Of a stretch of DNA of 64,000 nucleotides, positions 1-9,679 are shown piece by piece. A model generated the notes under the pieces. That model was not told the DNA's origin, searched no databases, and worked only from the letters and a program-made list of their open reading frames with translations. This stretch comes from a virus: positions 1 to 64,000 of IMG/VR virus record IMGVR_UViG_3300042691_034899. One strand, written 5' to 3'. Position 1 is the stretch's first letter; the number at the start of each line of letters is the position of its first letter. A program made the translations under genes and the position numbers.

Positions 1-406
1 CTCCTAAGTTTTCAAGTAGTGAAATAAAGTACACTGAATAAAAACCTCCAATTACTAGTCCTGGAAGAAGCGAATAAATGACATTTCCTTTTGCCATATA
101 CCAAGATATATGAAGGAGATATGAAGTAGCTATAAAGTAAAGAGGCATTCTCCATATTTTAAAGCTAACAAATCTTTTGTTTACTGCTGCTTTAATTATA
201 CCAGTAGTCCAATCTGCAAACATGAGTGACCATAGTGTCCAAACGGCCAATGGATCATCCCAAATATAGTTTGTTATAAAAGATGTTAAGCTTGCTGTTA
301 CTGCTACAAAAGCATTTATGGTCCAAGACTTTGTTCCTGCTAATGATTCTAAAAAATCTTGGGGGCTTGAAAATCCAATAAATCCTGTTGTTGCTGCTTC
401 TTTCAT
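1..406 (-). CDS. Holin, phage_holin_4-like (partial, C-terminus off window)
   Basis: The reading frame opens at ATG 404-406 and runs off the left edge, giving 135 residues without a stop. It shows four hydrophobic segments at about residues 28-48, 52-72, 86-104 and 109-131. A D-W-T-T-G-I motif at about 65-70 in the second segment matches the D-x-x-T-G signature of the phage holin 4 family. Members oligomerise in the inner membrane to release endolysin. It is the last visible gene of the leftward virion module, a usual place for a late lysis gene. The glucosaminidase endolysin lies far away near 46.2 kb. Family assignment rests on topology plus this motif. Confidence 0.7.
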   Translation of the reverse strand, partial: MKEAATTGFIGFSSPQDFLESLAGTKSWTINAFVAVTASLTSFITNYIWDDPLAVWTLWSLMFADWTTGIIKAAVNKRFVSFKIWRMPLYFIATSYLLHISWYMAKGNVIYSLLPGLVIGGFYSVYFISLLENLG

Positions 407-484
407 TTTTTATTTGAAGTGTAGTTGTGTGTAAATTTCAGTAATTTATTTTTATTATCCTAAAAGATTGAAATATACAAGATT

Positions 485-1636
485 TTACGTATTGTAAGAT
501 GCTAATAGTGCTCCCATATCTGTAACTGAAATTATTGCTGTTCCCGTTGTGTTATCCACTGGTACTCCCACTGCCACTGATGATGCTGATGGAACTTTTA
601 ATGTTCCTGTTAATGCACCACTTGCGTAAGTTGTGCCATCTCTAACATCTGTTACTGCTGGGTTTCCAAGTGCTGTTCCAGCAGAGTATAGGGTTTTATT
701 GGTTGCAACTACATCTGTTTGAAAAGTTATTTGTGTAGGCAATGAATTACTAAGTCTTGTTCTTGTACATGAAATTGGATAACATTCATTGACACAAATT
801 ATTTGACCGCTAATAGTCAATAATCCAGTAGATGATATTGCTAGAACTCTTGCATTATTTGATTGAGTTATACCATTTACTGTTATAGTTGACCCAACGC
901 CTCCAGCTATTGCAACACCTGATGTAGATGCTGGAGCAGAACTAACAGTTCCTGTAACATTTAGTATTCCACCAGTTGCAACACCAAATCCTTGTGTACT
1001 TTCTGACCCCTTTATATTCCCAGTTATATTTACTGTTGATGTTATAGCGCCTCCATTATTACTTATATATCCCCATGAATCAGTTCTAACAAAAGTCATA
1101 TTTCCTACCCAATTTAAAGTTGCAGATACAGCAGTAATATTAATACCATTTTGAGTAGTAATAGCACTAACATGACCACCACTGCCGTTTAGATTGAATA
1201 TACCATTGGCAGTAATGGCAACTACAGTATTATTAATTGCCCAATTTGAATTTAACGTTAGCGTTCCTGTTCCTGATAATCTAACAACAGCATTTAAGGT
1301 GTTAGGGTTACCTCCAGAACCAGATATATTTGTTGAAGTAACTGTTGCTGAATTTGGAGAAGCTAATGTAAAATCTATAAGCGTTGTTGTGCCTGAGTTA
1401 TTTACAAGTCCTGTACCCGTTGCATTTACACTTACTCCATTTGTAAGTACAAAAATTCCTCCAGCAACAGCTGGCGCTCCAGCCGTATTTCTTAAACTTA
1501 ATACTGTAACATTTTGGTCTACTGTTACAGTAAAATTATTTGCATAAACATCATCTGCTGAAGTAGGTAATGTTCCTCCATTCCATGTAGCTGTACTGCT
1601 CCAGTTACCGTTTGCTACGGCATATCTTAGTGCCAT
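485..1636 (-). CDS. Beta-rich virion or adhesin-like protein
   Basis: 383 residues, rich in Thr, Ser, Asn and Gly with almost no charge, as in beta-helical or beta-sandwich phage surface proteins. The N-terminus (about residues 8-50: NGNWSSTATWNGG, then a P-x-x-x-D-D-V segment and V-T-V-D-Q-N-V) resembles the start of G8-like repeats in Bacteroidota adhesins. The rest reads as short beta repeats. Position next to the holin at the end of the virion operon suggests a tail fibre or receptor-binding component. The start overlaps the upstream stop by one base. Function is inferred from composition and context. Confidence 0.5.
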   Translation of the reverse strand: MALRYAVANGNWSSTATWNGGTLPTSADDVYANNFTVTVDQNVTVLSLRNTAGAPAVAGGIFVLTNGVSVNATGTGLVNNSGTTTLIDFTLASPNSATVTSTNISGSGGNPNTLNAVVRLSGTGTLTLNSNWAINNTVVAITANGIFNLNGSGGHVSAITTQNGINITAVSATLNWVGNMTFVRTDSWGYISNNGGAITSTVNITGNIKGSESTQGFGVATGGILNVTGTVSSAPASTSGVAIAGGVGSTITVNGITQSNNARVLAISSTGLLTISGQIICVNECYPISCTRTRLSNSLPTQITFQTDVVATNKTLYSAGTALGNPAVTDVRDGTTYASGALTGTLKVPSASSVAVGVPVDNTTGTAIISVTDMGALLASYNT

Positions 1637-1830
1637 TACTGATTGATTTCATTTGATGATTCAACAAATAACTTAGCCTCGTCAAAACACTCTTGAAGTG
1701 TAAGTCCTGTCTTTACATCTGATTTAATAGTAACTTGGTTGCCTTCATTGTCAACATACCATGACCTCATTACTAAGGCATTCATTCCGCCTCCCGTTGA
1801 GTTTTGAACTATTGAATATTGTGTCTCCAT
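1636..1830 (-). CDS. Small hypothetical protein in virion operon
   Basis: 64 residues, not recognised. It is slightly acidic with no membrane segment. It sits between the adhesin-like gene (one-base stop/start overlap) and another small virion-region gene two bases upstream, so it is almost certainly co-translated with them. It could be an accessory or chaperone of the neighbouring fibre protein, but nothing in the sequence shows that. Confidence 0.5.
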   Translation of the reverse strand: METQYSIVQNSTGGGMNALVMRSWYVDNEGNQVTIKSDVKTGLTLQECFDEAKLFVESSNEINQ

Positions 1831-1832
1831 AA

Positions 1833-2120
1833 TTATACGTAAGTTAATGAATATCTATTTGTCCATGCACCTGTTGCTTGTAATGTTATTGGTGAGCCAG
1901 GAGTTGTAAAGTCAACTCTTTTTATTGTCCAAGTTCCTGAATCCAATGTGCCTACTGGTGCTGTTCCTGAGTATTGATAAGGATAAACATAATCACTTCT
2001 TCTTTCGTAGTTGGTTCCGCCTCCACCTCCTCCAGTAGTTTTAACCTTTCCATCTGAGCCGATAATAACTATGGAGGAGTTTCCATAGCTATTACCGTTA
2101 GTATCTATTTTAGATATCAT
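1833..2120 (-). CDS. Small virion-region protein with Gly run
   Basis: 95 residues, not recognised. A run of six glycines at about residues 31-36 separates a short N-terminus from a Tyr/Thr-rich beta-type C-terminal half, like a linker in a fibre or decoration protein. Its C-terminal GAWTNRYSLTY segment is similar in style to the GAWTNSEITFSF segment of the gene at 5438-5803, hinting at a shared beta fold. It overlaps the upstream gene by four bases. Confidence 0.5.
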   Translation of the reverse strand: MISKIDTNGNSYGNSSIVIIGSDGKVKTTGGGGGGTNYERRSDYVYPYQYSGTAPVGTLDSGTWTIKRVDFTTPGSPITLQATGAWTNRYSLTYV

Positions 2121-2413
2121 ATCTCAGTTAGTTCAATTAAGAAAGTTGTATTTGGTGTAGTTGTTTCTACTACTAGTTTGTCTTTTTGGTTTATTGTATA
2201 TGGAGTATTATCAAATACTGTATCTCCTGGATCTAGATTTAGTTTTATTATAGATACTTCAGTGTTATCACTGGCATCATATTTTTTTAATTCTAGATCA
2301 TATGCGGCCAAGTTTGTAAACTTTATAAAGTTAACAACGTGGTTTTTCTTAATACTAGATTCAAATAATACATTTGATCCTACAGCTAATGTACCTTGCT
2401 TAGTATAATTCAT
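2117..2413 (-). CDS. Small virion-region protein
   Basis: 98 residues, not recognised. The pattern is alternating hydrophobic and polar residues with conserved-looking turns (LDPGDT, TPYTINQKDKL), consistent with a small beta-barrel structural or decoration protein. It overlaps the next gene by four bases (ATGA-type coupling). The assignment to the virion is from operon position only. Confidence 0.5.
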   Translation of the reverse strand: MNYTKQGTLAVGSNVLFESSIKKNHVVNFIKFTNLAAYDLELKKYDASDNTEVSIIKLNLDPGDTVFDNTPYTINQKDKLVVETTTPNTTFLIELTEI

Positions 2414-2434
2414 TTAGATAAAGTTTTTAAACAA

Positions 2435-4180
2435 TTAGGCTCCTCCTTCACAGCTTGTACAATCTCCATAAGTTATTCCTGAAGCTACTGGTACAAATGG
2501 TAATGGAGAAAAATTAGGAGGGTATCCATATCCTATAACTTCTAAACAACCATTGACTGAATCGTATACCTCTCCTATTCCAAGACTGCCTCCTTGTGCA
2601 ACAATTAAAGTGGTAGTAGCTGTTCCACAATATTGAACTTCATATACTTGACAAGTAATAAATAGAAGTTTTCCTCTACATTCTCGACAACTTAGAAATA
2701 TTCCAGGGCCTCTACCTTGACCTATAAAATCAAAAAATAAATAAGTAGCTACTCCTGTAGTGTCATAAGACATTACTTCCCAACAAACCCCCCAGTTATC
2801 TTTTAATATACTTCCTTCAGGGTATTGCATAAATTGAGCAGGTACGCTTACTACTTCTACTCTATCATTATCACAACAGTTTCTTACAGTTAAGAAATAC
2901 TCTTCAGGACAAGGATTATCTGTTGTACAATTCAAGCAATTATTTTCACTTCCTGTATATACACTATCTACTATTATATCATAGTTAGTTGGTAGTGTAA
3001 TTGCTTCTCCGATTACTTTCCAACAAATACCATTAGTATCTACAAATACATCATTTATATTTAATGGAATTGTTGTAGCAATTGTTTCAAATAACTGACC
3101 ACAACATGATTGAACTTTCCAAAAATCAGGACATGGATTTGCTGTAATACAATCGTCACAATTTCCAGTAATTAAAGTATCTACAGTAATAGATTCTTCA
3201 GATATTGGTGCACTTGATTCATCTACTACACTCCAGCATAATCCATTGTTATCCACAAAGGTATCTCCTACAACTAACCCAGGTAAAGATCCAGAAACAA
3301 ATTCAACACCTGCAATACAACAAGATGATATAGTAAGATTTAACGGACACTCATTTGCCGCTTGACATTCTACACAAGAATCATAAGTATCTACAAAGTT
3401 TCTAGTAAAGTTTGTTACATCATTTGATGCAGATATTACTTCCCAACAGTTACCTTCATCATCTACATGGAAACTACCTACTTGTAATCCAGGTATGTTA
3501 ACTAGTTCTGTAATGATAGGTTCACAACAGTTTTTAATAATAAAGTTAGATTCTGATGTTTTTACAGAACAAGGTCTTTCTATGTCTAATGTATAAGATA
3601 CTGTTACTAAGTTTGTTTCAAGTGGAGGAACCTCACATTCTCCTGGACAGGAAACATCTACAATAAATCCTACAAGAAGTCTTGTCTCATGTATGTCAAA
3701 GTTAGATCCTAAAGTAACACTTGTTTCAAAACATACTTGACCTTTTTCATCAACTAAGAATGATTCTACTGGTATAAATGTAAAAGCTGGAGTTAAACTA
3801 CTTTGATTATATGTACAATCAAAATGAAATACACCTATTTTAAATGTTATTATAAAACCTCCAGCTATATAATCATCTGCATTATTAAAAAATGCTGTAC
3901 CAGAAAATGTAATTATATCATCTGGAATTAAATTAATAGGAATTGGTACACCAGCTGTTTTATCTTGTATCTTAACTTCTGGAGCTAATGAAGAATTTAG
4001 ATAATCATAAGCAAATCTTGACCATGTAGCTTGCCCGTCTGGACCATTATTACCACCATAATAAAGAACAGGATCAGGTGTTCCTACATTTATAGATGGT
4101 GACATAAAAAATGAATGTGCCGCTATCTTAGTAAACTCTGGTTTACATTCATTAGGATTTATAAAAATTTGTGTGCTCAT
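2435..4180 (-). CDS. Cysteine-rich tandem-repeat virion protein
   Basis: 581 residues. From about residue 215 to the end it has five tandem units of about 70 residues. Each has the skeleton [N/S]-C-C, then about 25 residues, D-x-x-G-x-C-W-x-V, then about 30 residues, C-x-x-C. The fifth unit is degenerate (Y-C-G and G-C-L-E-V). The N-terminal 200 residues are beta-rich with few cysteines. The gene sits among virion genes, so a baseplate, fibre or surface protein is likely. The paired cysteines could bind metal or form disulfides in the extracellular particle. No known family was recognised. Confidence 0.6.
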   Translation of the reverse strand: MSTQIFINPNECKPEFTKIAAHSFFMSPSINVGTPDPVLYYGGNNGPDGQATWSRFAYDYLNSSLAPEVKIQDKTAGVPIPINLIPDDIITFSGTAFFNNADDYIAGGFIITFKIGVFHFDCTYNQSSLTPAFTFIPVESFLVDEKGQVCFETSVTLGSNFDIHETRLLVGFIVDVSCPGECEVPPLETNLVTVSYTLDIERPCSVKTSESNFIIKNCCEPIITELVNIPGLQVGSFHVDDEGNCWEVISASNDVTNFTRNFVDTYDSCVECQAANECPLNLTISSCCIAGVEFVSGSLPGLVVGDTFVDNNGLCWSVVDESSAPISEESITVDTLITGNCDDCITANPCPDFWKVQSCCGQLFETIATTIPLNINDVFVDTNGICWKVIGEAITLPTNYDIIVDSVYTGSENNCLNCTTDNPCPEEYFLTVRNCCDNDRVEVVSVPAQFMQYPEGSILKDNWGVCWEVMSYDTTGVATYLFFDFIGQGRGPGIFLSCRECRGKLLFITCQVYEVQYCGTATTTLIVAQGGSLGIGEVYDSVNGCLEVIGYGYPPNFSPLPFVPVASGITYGDCTSCEGGA

Positions 4181-4190
4181 AATGTTTTAT

Positions 4191-5438
4191 TTATCTACTT
4201 ATTTCTTCCCAATCTATTGAAGCATATGCTCCTAATGTTCCTCCTGTAGCATCAATAGCCATTTCAATAACTATTTCAAAAGCTGTACCTGTAAAAATAT
4301 TTCTTTCTAATTGAGCTGCAAACAAAGCTTCTTTTAGTATGTCCATACTTGGAGAACCTTGATTAGATGAGTTTATATATCCTTGTGCTAATACTCTACC
4401 GCCTGTGGTTGATGTACCTGTAAGATTATATTCAACAGAAGAATCAGCTGCAGCAGGAGCCCAAGCTCCACCAGTTATTGCAGTTCCATTTAAAATTCTC
4501 CAGGCATAATTTTTACCATTACCTAATCCTAACAATGAAACAGCAGTAAGAATAACAACAGCATCTAATCTAGTAGATCTTAATCTAATACCTACAATAG
4601 GATAAAATGTTCCTGCTGCAGGAAATGTTACTGGAGTAAGTATTGGTGTACCAATAGCTTGTTGTGCTCCTCTTAACTCATATCCTCCTTCAGATATTAC
4701 AGTAGAACAAACTTGCTTTAATGTAGCTGCAGTTGCTGTTCCTTCATTAGTTATTTCACATCTTAATGGTAATGAAGCAGTAGTAATATAGGTAGATGCA
4801 ATTAAGTTAGCATGATTAAATCTATGACAAAGTATAAAGTTTCCATCTATTACAAATCCTAATCTTACAGTTCCTTCACCTAACCACTCAATATCCATAA
4901 ATAGAATCTGAGCTTTGGTTATATCTAAAGTTACCCCAGATGGCCCATTTCCGTCTAGTGTATCTACATTCCAAACAGCTTGAGGTACAATACTTTCAGT
5001 TATCGCACCTGTAACTGAACTTCTTTCTACAAAACTTAAAATATTATCTCTTAACTGAATGTAGATACCATTATCTGTTCCATAGTACCCAACTCTTTGT
5101 CTTAATCCTGTTTGAGCAGGAGCCATTACAAATGTATTAAACACTAGTAAAGACTTACCTGGTTGATAAGAGAATACTTTTGCAGTCTCTCTTACTATTT
5201 GAGATCCACCTGTACTAGTTACATTTAGATTTACTAATCCTTCATTTGAACTAAATACAGCTGTTGCACCACTTGTAGCAAGTGTATTCCATAAACCATT
5301 ATCTCTATATCTATGAGAAGAATCAAATAGAGTTAAAGGTTGTGATACTCTTAGTCTTCCAAAGGCATCAGCCAACATAGGAAGATTTGTAAGAATATTA
5401 GAATTAGAATTTCCTGATGTTGATATTACTGTGCTCAT
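4191..5438 (-). CDS. Phage virion structural protein (FGRLRVS type)
   Basis: 415 residues. Residues about 25-46 contain A-F-G-R-L-R-V-S-x-P-x-T-L-F-D-S, the hallmark opening of a structural protein found in many marine and Bacteroidota phages. The rest is beta-rich with Thr/Gly/Ser bias and ends in an I-D-W-E-E motif. It is probably part of the tail or a fibre-associated component. The neighbours on both sides are virion-type genes, and its start codon shares a base with the stop of the upstream gene at 5438. Confidence 0.6.
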   Translation of the reverse strand: MSTVISTSGNSNSNILTNLPMLADAFGRLRVSQPLTLFDSSHRYRDNGLWNTLATSGATAVFSSNEGLVNLNVTSTGGSQIVRETAKVFSYQPGKSLLVFNTFVMAPAQTGLRQRVGYYGTDNGIYIQLRDNILSFVERSSVTGAITESIVPQAVWNVDTLDGNGPSGVTLDITKAQILFMDIEWLGEGTVRLGFVIDGNFILCHRFNHANLIASTYITTASLPLRCEITNEGTATAATLKQVCSTVISEGGYELRGAQQAIGTPILTPVTFPAAGTFYPIVGIRLRSTRLDAVVILTAVSLLGLGNGKNYAWRILNGTAITGGAWAPAAADSSVEYNLTGTSTTGGRVLAQGYINSSNQGSPSMDILKEALFAAQLERNIFTGTAFEIVIEMAIDATGGTLGAYASIDWEEISR

Positions 5439-5803
5439 TATGCAGTTATCCAGCTAATTAGTAATTCTGTTCCTGCGCCGCTTGCGGTTATTGAATTTTC
5501 TGCAAAATAATTATTCATTGCACTTGCGTCATAATTAACTATTTCACCTGGTTTAATTGTTGTGCCTAACACAGTTCCGTTTCCAGTACCTACATTAGCT
5601 ACAGAAAAACTAAATGTGATTTCTGAATTAGTCCAAGCACCTGTTACTCTTTCAGCATTAGGTATTCTTGCTTGAGGAGATAGTAGAGTAGTAAATGTAG
5701 CTTCTAAATTTGTTACTGAATCTGTAATACAGCACAGTTTATTTTTTAATTCTTGAAGTCGAATTCTTATAACAGAATCTGTACCTCTTCCTGGTCCTGA
5801 CAT
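5438..5803 (-). CDS. Small virion-region protein
   Basis: 121 residues, not recognised. A short helical N-terminus (residues 10-40) precedes a beta-rich C-terminus with GAWTNSEITFSF and a Gly-rich tail. It lies just after the terminator at 5831-5867 and just before the FGRLRVS protein. It may be an attachment or adaptor domain for the fibre genes that follow. Confidence 0.5.
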   Translation of the reverse strand: MSGPGRGTDSVIRIRLQELKNKLCCITDSVTNLEATFTTLLSPQARIPNAERVTGAWTNSEITFSFSVANVGTGNGTVLGTTIKPGEIVNYDASAMNNYFAENSITASGAGTELLISWITA

Positions 5804-5830
5804 AATTAAAATTGTTGTATTAATAAAAAA

Positions 5831-5867
5831 GGTGGAAGGACAAGCTTATTTAGCAAGTCCCTCCACC
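5831..5867 (-). terminator. Terminator after 670-aa structural gene
   Basis: GGTGGA at 5831-5836 pairs with TCCACC at 5862-5867. The stem continues after one mismatch with four further pairs around a loop containing TTATTTA. In the leftward RNA the stem is followed by six U. It separates the highly expressed capsid/structural gene upstream from the fibre genes. Confidence 0.75.
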
Positions 5868-5883
5868 ATTTATTTAAGTTAAA

Positions 5884-7896
5884 TTACGCTCCGAATGCTT
5901 GAACTGATGGAACACCTGCGTTAGCCGCTAAGTTGTTCAACAAGTCCTCAATAGCTTGGTGTCTACCTACTTCAACAAAGATATCGTAGTTGATGTCCTC
6001 ATTGATTCGACCAGCGAAACTTTGAGTGTGGTTGAAGTGACTAACTTTCAAAGTATATTGGATGTATTGTTTAGACTCATCCTCCATGTTTGAAGTTTCA
6101 CCACGTAACAATCTACCAAGATAATCTTTTCTGTAGTTAAGTCCTCGGAAGTATGCACGACCTTCGTTCTCAAACGCTCTTAAGTTACCTGCTAGGTGAG
6201 TTCTAGGGATCCATCTAGATAAGTACTTAGGCTCGTAACGTCCTTTTGGAAGACGGCCAATACCTTCACGGATCTCTTCAGGGTATCCTGCAGCCACTCG
6301 AATTTGAGTAGAAGTTTCAGTGAAACCTACCAAGTCACGAAGTGCCTCATCTCCTTGAAGGATGAATTCTCTTGACTTGAATCGGATACCACACAAACAG
6401 TTTCCAGAAGGAAGAACAGATGGTGTAGTTACTAATTCCCACTTGAATGTATCAAAGCTTTCAGGAGCTGAAGTTACATAGTAATCTTTGAAGATTGGAT
6501 CACACTCGTCACAAACGATGTTAGAAATAACTGTAGTTATGTAACGTGTTTGACAAGCTTGACGATCTTCCTCATCAGTTTCAGGATTAATTGCGATTTC
6601 AACAACTGAGTCATAGTTAGCTTGTAATTCAGCTAATCTATCATCTCCACACTCATTGTCTGGAAGGACGATTGTGTAAATTTGCTCAATTACATTACAA
6701 GTACCACAAAGTGTCCAAGAAGTTTCAGAGATAGAATCGTTTTCACAAATAGCAGATACTTTAAATGGCTTGCTGAATGTTGCTGTTCCATTTACTGCTG
6801 GCGAATTTAAAAAAGTTGTTATTTCAGCATCAGTTAGTGGATCGTTAACTACAAATGTATAATATCCAACACCGTCACTTTGACCATCTGCTTTGATTAC
6901 TGTTCCTGCAACAAGTCCTGGAATTGTAATTGCTGTAAAGTTTCCAGATAAATCTGCGCCATCATCTTCTAATGTAACTGCGTACACATATCCTCCAGGA
7001 ACTCCAGTGTAACCTGCTGGACAATCTTCACAACCTTTAATCAAAGATGCAATAGTTTGTACAAAATCATCTGGTGCTCCAGCTGATTCTGGAAGTAAAA
7101 TTTGATAAGTAGATGTTGAACCTACTCGGTTTGTACGAGCAACTTTTGCATTGTATTGTGCAGCAACAAGTGCTAATGCCTCATCAGTTCCTGTATCACA
7201 TACATCTAAACAGTAGTAATCGTAAGCAATCTCATCAAGAGTTGCTGGAGTATCGCAGCTAAATACTGGAGTGATGTCGATCAATTGATCAACAGTTAGT
7301 CCACCAGAAAGTTGCTTTCTCTTCAAACGCTCAATAGCCTCTAATGTGATTGTTTTACAATCAACTGTTGAACACTCATCACAGTCTTCACAGTTGTTGA
7401 AAGGATCACATTCTGGAACTTCTACATTGATGTTAACTACTTCGCTATCTCCTGAACCTCCACGGAATGCTACTGCACCTCCTTTAAGTTCTAAAGATAA
7501 ACGGAAGTATGCATCACCTGTTAAAAAGTTGAATGCAGTATTAGCGTTAAAACCATCATAACCGATGATAACTTCGTCCAAAGACTGCTCAGTTCGGTCA
7601 GGTGCGCTAACTGTAAGTCCTACGATGTCATTCAAAGAGAATGGCATAGTTGACTCATCTTTATTTGTGTAAGAGCGGTTAGGTTCTCTATCAGAAACTC
7701 CAAGTCTAAGAACGAAATCTTTTGCGTCCTTAGCTTTTCCGTTTGCAGATGCGACAACTTTAGCTCCATTTACAGTGGTAACTGATTGGTCAATCAAGGC
7801 CAACTGGCCTTTTGCCAAGTCAAGGGAACCTCCTGTAGTTTTAACAGCACCGTTAATTACGAAAAACGGTCTGTCAAATGCTCTGTTTAATCCCAT
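5884..7896 (-). CDS. Large virion structural protein
   Basis: 670 residues, not assignable to a family by eye. The opening (MGLNRAFDRPFFVINGAVK) and GGSLDLAKGQLALID resemble proteins of tail or sheath type in Bacteroidota phages. A cysteine cluster follows at about residues 160-185 (C-D-P-F-N-N-C-E-D-C-D-E-C) with scattered Cys pairs after it. Base composition is more GC-rich than the neighbours, as for the capsid gene, which suggests selection for high expression. It is followed by its own terminator. A main tail or tube component is the most likely role. Confidence 0.5.
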   Translation of the reverse strand: MGLNRAFDRPFFVINGAVKTTGGSLDLAKGQLALIDQSVTTVNGAKVVASANGKAKDAKDFVLRLGVSDREPNRSYTNKDESTMPFSLNDIVGLTVSAPDRTEQSLDEVIIGYDGFNANTAFNFLTGDAYFRLSLELKGGAVAFRGGSGDSEVVNINVEVPECDPFNNCEDCDECSTVDCKTITLEAIERLKRKQLSGGLTVDQLIDITPVFSCDTPATLDEIAYDYYCLDVCDTGTDEALALVAAQYNAKVARTNRVGSTSTYQILLPESAGAPDDFVQTIASLIKGCEDCPAGYTGVPGGYVYAVTLEDDGADLSGNFTAITIPGLVAGTVIKADGQSDGVGYYTFVVNDPLTDAEITTFLNSPAVNGTATFSKPFKVSAICENDSISETSWTLCGTCNVIEQIYTIVLPDNECGDDRLAELQANYDSVVEIAINPETDEEDRQACQTRYITTVISNIVCDECDPIFKDYYVTSAPESFDTFKWELVTTPSVLPSGNCLCGIRFKSREFILQGDEALRDLVGFTETSTQIRVAAGYPEEIREGIGRLPKGRYEPKYLSRWIPRTHLAGNLRAFENEGRAYFRGLNYRKDYLGRLLRGETSNMEDESKQYIQYTLKVSHFNHTQSFAGRINEDINYDIFVEVGRHQAIEDLLNNLAANAGVPSVQAFGA

Positions 7897-7928
7897 TGTT
7901 TTGTGTTTAAATTATTATTTATTGTTTA

Positions 7929-8597
7929 TTAGATTTCTGAAAATAATCGATTGCTATCAACTTGGTATCTTTGCGTATCTTCATTAATAGCTGCGAATTC
8001 TTTTGACATTGCGATTAAGATTTTGTTTACAACCTTATCATCAAATTCTGGATCTATACTTTGAGAAGGTGATCCATCCATGTGGATGTATCCAGATATG
8101 TCAACTTGTTTTGGGTATCTGTAGTAAGACAGATTTGCTTTATCAATGCTGAAGTCTTTTTTGTATACTGCTATCTTATTAGATGCTGTTGTGTAAAATG
8201 TCTCAGCCCATTCTACAGAAGGAGAGTTGAATTCATCATAGTACTTCTCCTCTAAATCTTCGTTTTTTATCTCCCAAGTTTTTAATTGAACTAATCCACA
8301 ATTTTTACTACTTGCAAATACAGTTAGATTGGATAGATCAAAATAATCTTTTGGGAGTTCGAAATCTTCGTGTCTTTGCTCTGTTGCTACTTTTACTAGG
8401 GCTTTATCTAGAACTAAAAGTGGTGCAACATATCTTATAACATCCTCGTTTCTTTTTTCTAATATCCAGCTTAGATATCTATTTGAGATGTCGTTAAATA
8501 GAAGTATAAATCTTGGTTTGTCTACGTTTATATTGTTATTAGTCAAGTTTCTGTTTACCTGATTAACAAACCTTAAATATGCTTCCTCAATCTTCAT
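7929..8597 (-). CDS. Predicted head-tail connector or adaptor protein
   Basis: 222 residues. The layout (an all-alpha N-terminal part, a central Y-Y-R-Y-P segment, then I-D-P-E-F-D-D-K-V-V-N-K-I-L-I and a helical C-terminus) resembles head-completion or adaptor proteins encoded downstream of the capsid gene in podovirus-like genomes. It overlaps the upstream gene by 11 bases. The role is inferred from order: capsid, unknown, this gene, large structural protein. Confidence 0.4.
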   Translation of the reverse strand: MKIEEAYLRFVNQVNRNLTNNNINVDKPRFILLFNDISNRYLSWILEKRNEDVIRYVAPLLVLDKALVKVATEQRHEDFELPKDYFDLSNLTVFASSKNCGLVQLKTWEIKNEDLEEKYYDEFNSPSVEWAETFYTTASNKIAVYKKDFSIDKANLSYYRYPKQVDISGYIHMDGSPSQSIDPEFDDKVVNKILIAMSKEFAAINEDTQRYQVDSNRLFSEI

Positions 8598-9555
8598 TCT
8601 CTAATAGAAGTGCCTTTTTGACATCTTTTAATTCTTCTGTTCTTGCGATATTAGTAGCGGCTGCTCTTAAGTCTGGACCTATTTCGTAATCTTCATAGTA
8701 GTAAACACCATTTGGATTTTTAGTCACTTTATTGTTTCTTGAGTATGCCTCTTTTAATCTTATATAAATAGCTATCTTTGATCTTCCAACATCGTCTGAT
8801 GTCTCTTCAATTAGTCTTAGGAAAGTGTCTACATTTTTTAAACCTTCACCTGAAGACAAGAACTGATCAAAAATACCTCTAAATGAATCGTCTTCAATTT
8901 CTGGTGATACAACTAAATTTCCGTAATTTAGCATCTCTATCAACCTTGGTCTATCTGTTCTTAGTAGGTTTTCAAAGATTCCAACTGCTTTAAATTTCTT
9001 AGCAGATTTCTCATCTTTTTTCTTAGTATCTTCTGTTATATCTAAACAAACATAAGCAGAGTTACTGTATCTTGAGTCTCCTTCTGACCCCTTTGGTGTT
9101 AACTGTCTTGTTAACAATGCGAAGTAAAGAGTTAAAACGTCTTCTGGATTTTCTGTATTAAACACTTGACCTGTATAAATACTGAAATTTAAGCCTTCCC
9201 AAAAACTATCGTCACCGTGACTAAGCGCATTAGGATCTCCTACTGATTGCTTATATGGATCGATAACGTTCTTTTCTAACCTCTTAAGTTTATCGTGAAC
9301 GATTTCTTTCGGAATTCCTGCATAACAAGGTGAATACTCATAGAATCCTGTATCCCAAACACCTGTTTTAGCAGATTTTTGAATATATCTACACTGGAAA
9401 GTTTCCTTAATCCCATCTGATGGAAGTTTAGTAACTCCAGCTTGGATAAATCCTGATGGTGCAGATAAATCTTCTTTATCTCTTACAACATATATTGAAT
9501 CTTTATATATGTTGAATCCGTCTACGTCAAAGAGCAAATTTCCTTTACTACTCAT
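8587..9555 (-). CDS. Virion-module protein of unknown function
   Basis: 322 residues, not recognised. Mixed alpha/beta composition, charged, with no signal or membrane segment. It lies immediately downstream of the capsid terminator and overlaps the connector-like gene. The position suggests a head-completion, portal-associated or neck protein. Confidence 0.45.
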   Translation of the reverse strand: MSSKGNLLFDVDGFNIYKDSIYVVRDKEDLSAPSGFIQAGVTKLPSDGIKETFQCRYIQKSAKTGVWDTGFYEYSPCYAGIPKEIVHDKLKRLEKNVIDPYKQSVGDPNALSHGDDSFWEGLNFSIYTGQVFNTENPEDVLTLYFALLTRQLTPKGSEGDSRYSNSAYVCLDITEDTKKKDEKSAKKFKAVGIFENLLRTDRPRLIEMLNYGNLVVSPEIEDDSFRGIFDQFLSSGEGLKNVDTFLRLIEETSDDVGRSKIAIYIRLKEAYSRNNKVTKNPNGVYYYEDYEIGPDLRAAATNIARTEELKDVKKALLLENED

Positions 9556-9636
9556 AAATTGGCTTTTTATTAGTTTGATACGAATTTAGTTAAAAATATC
9601 AGACCAACAAAAAAGATTAGATTTTATTTGATAAAA

Positions 9637-9658
9637 TGGGGGAGTCTTTCATCCCCCA
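9637..9658 (-). terminator. Terminator after major capsid gene
   Basis: TGGGGGA (9637-9643) and TCCCCCA (9652-9658) form a perfect 7-bp stem with an 8-base loop. In the leftward RNA it is followed by UUUUAU. It lies just beyond the capsid stop codon, probably limiting read-through so that capsid mRNA is the most abundant. Confidence 0.8.
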
Positions 9659-9679
9659 CTTACCAAATTTATCTATTTA

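Noticed and set aside
1194-1547. Plus-strand frame inside the adhesin-like gene
   Set aside because: Antisense shadow in a low-complexity coding region; no promoter and unlike any protein.
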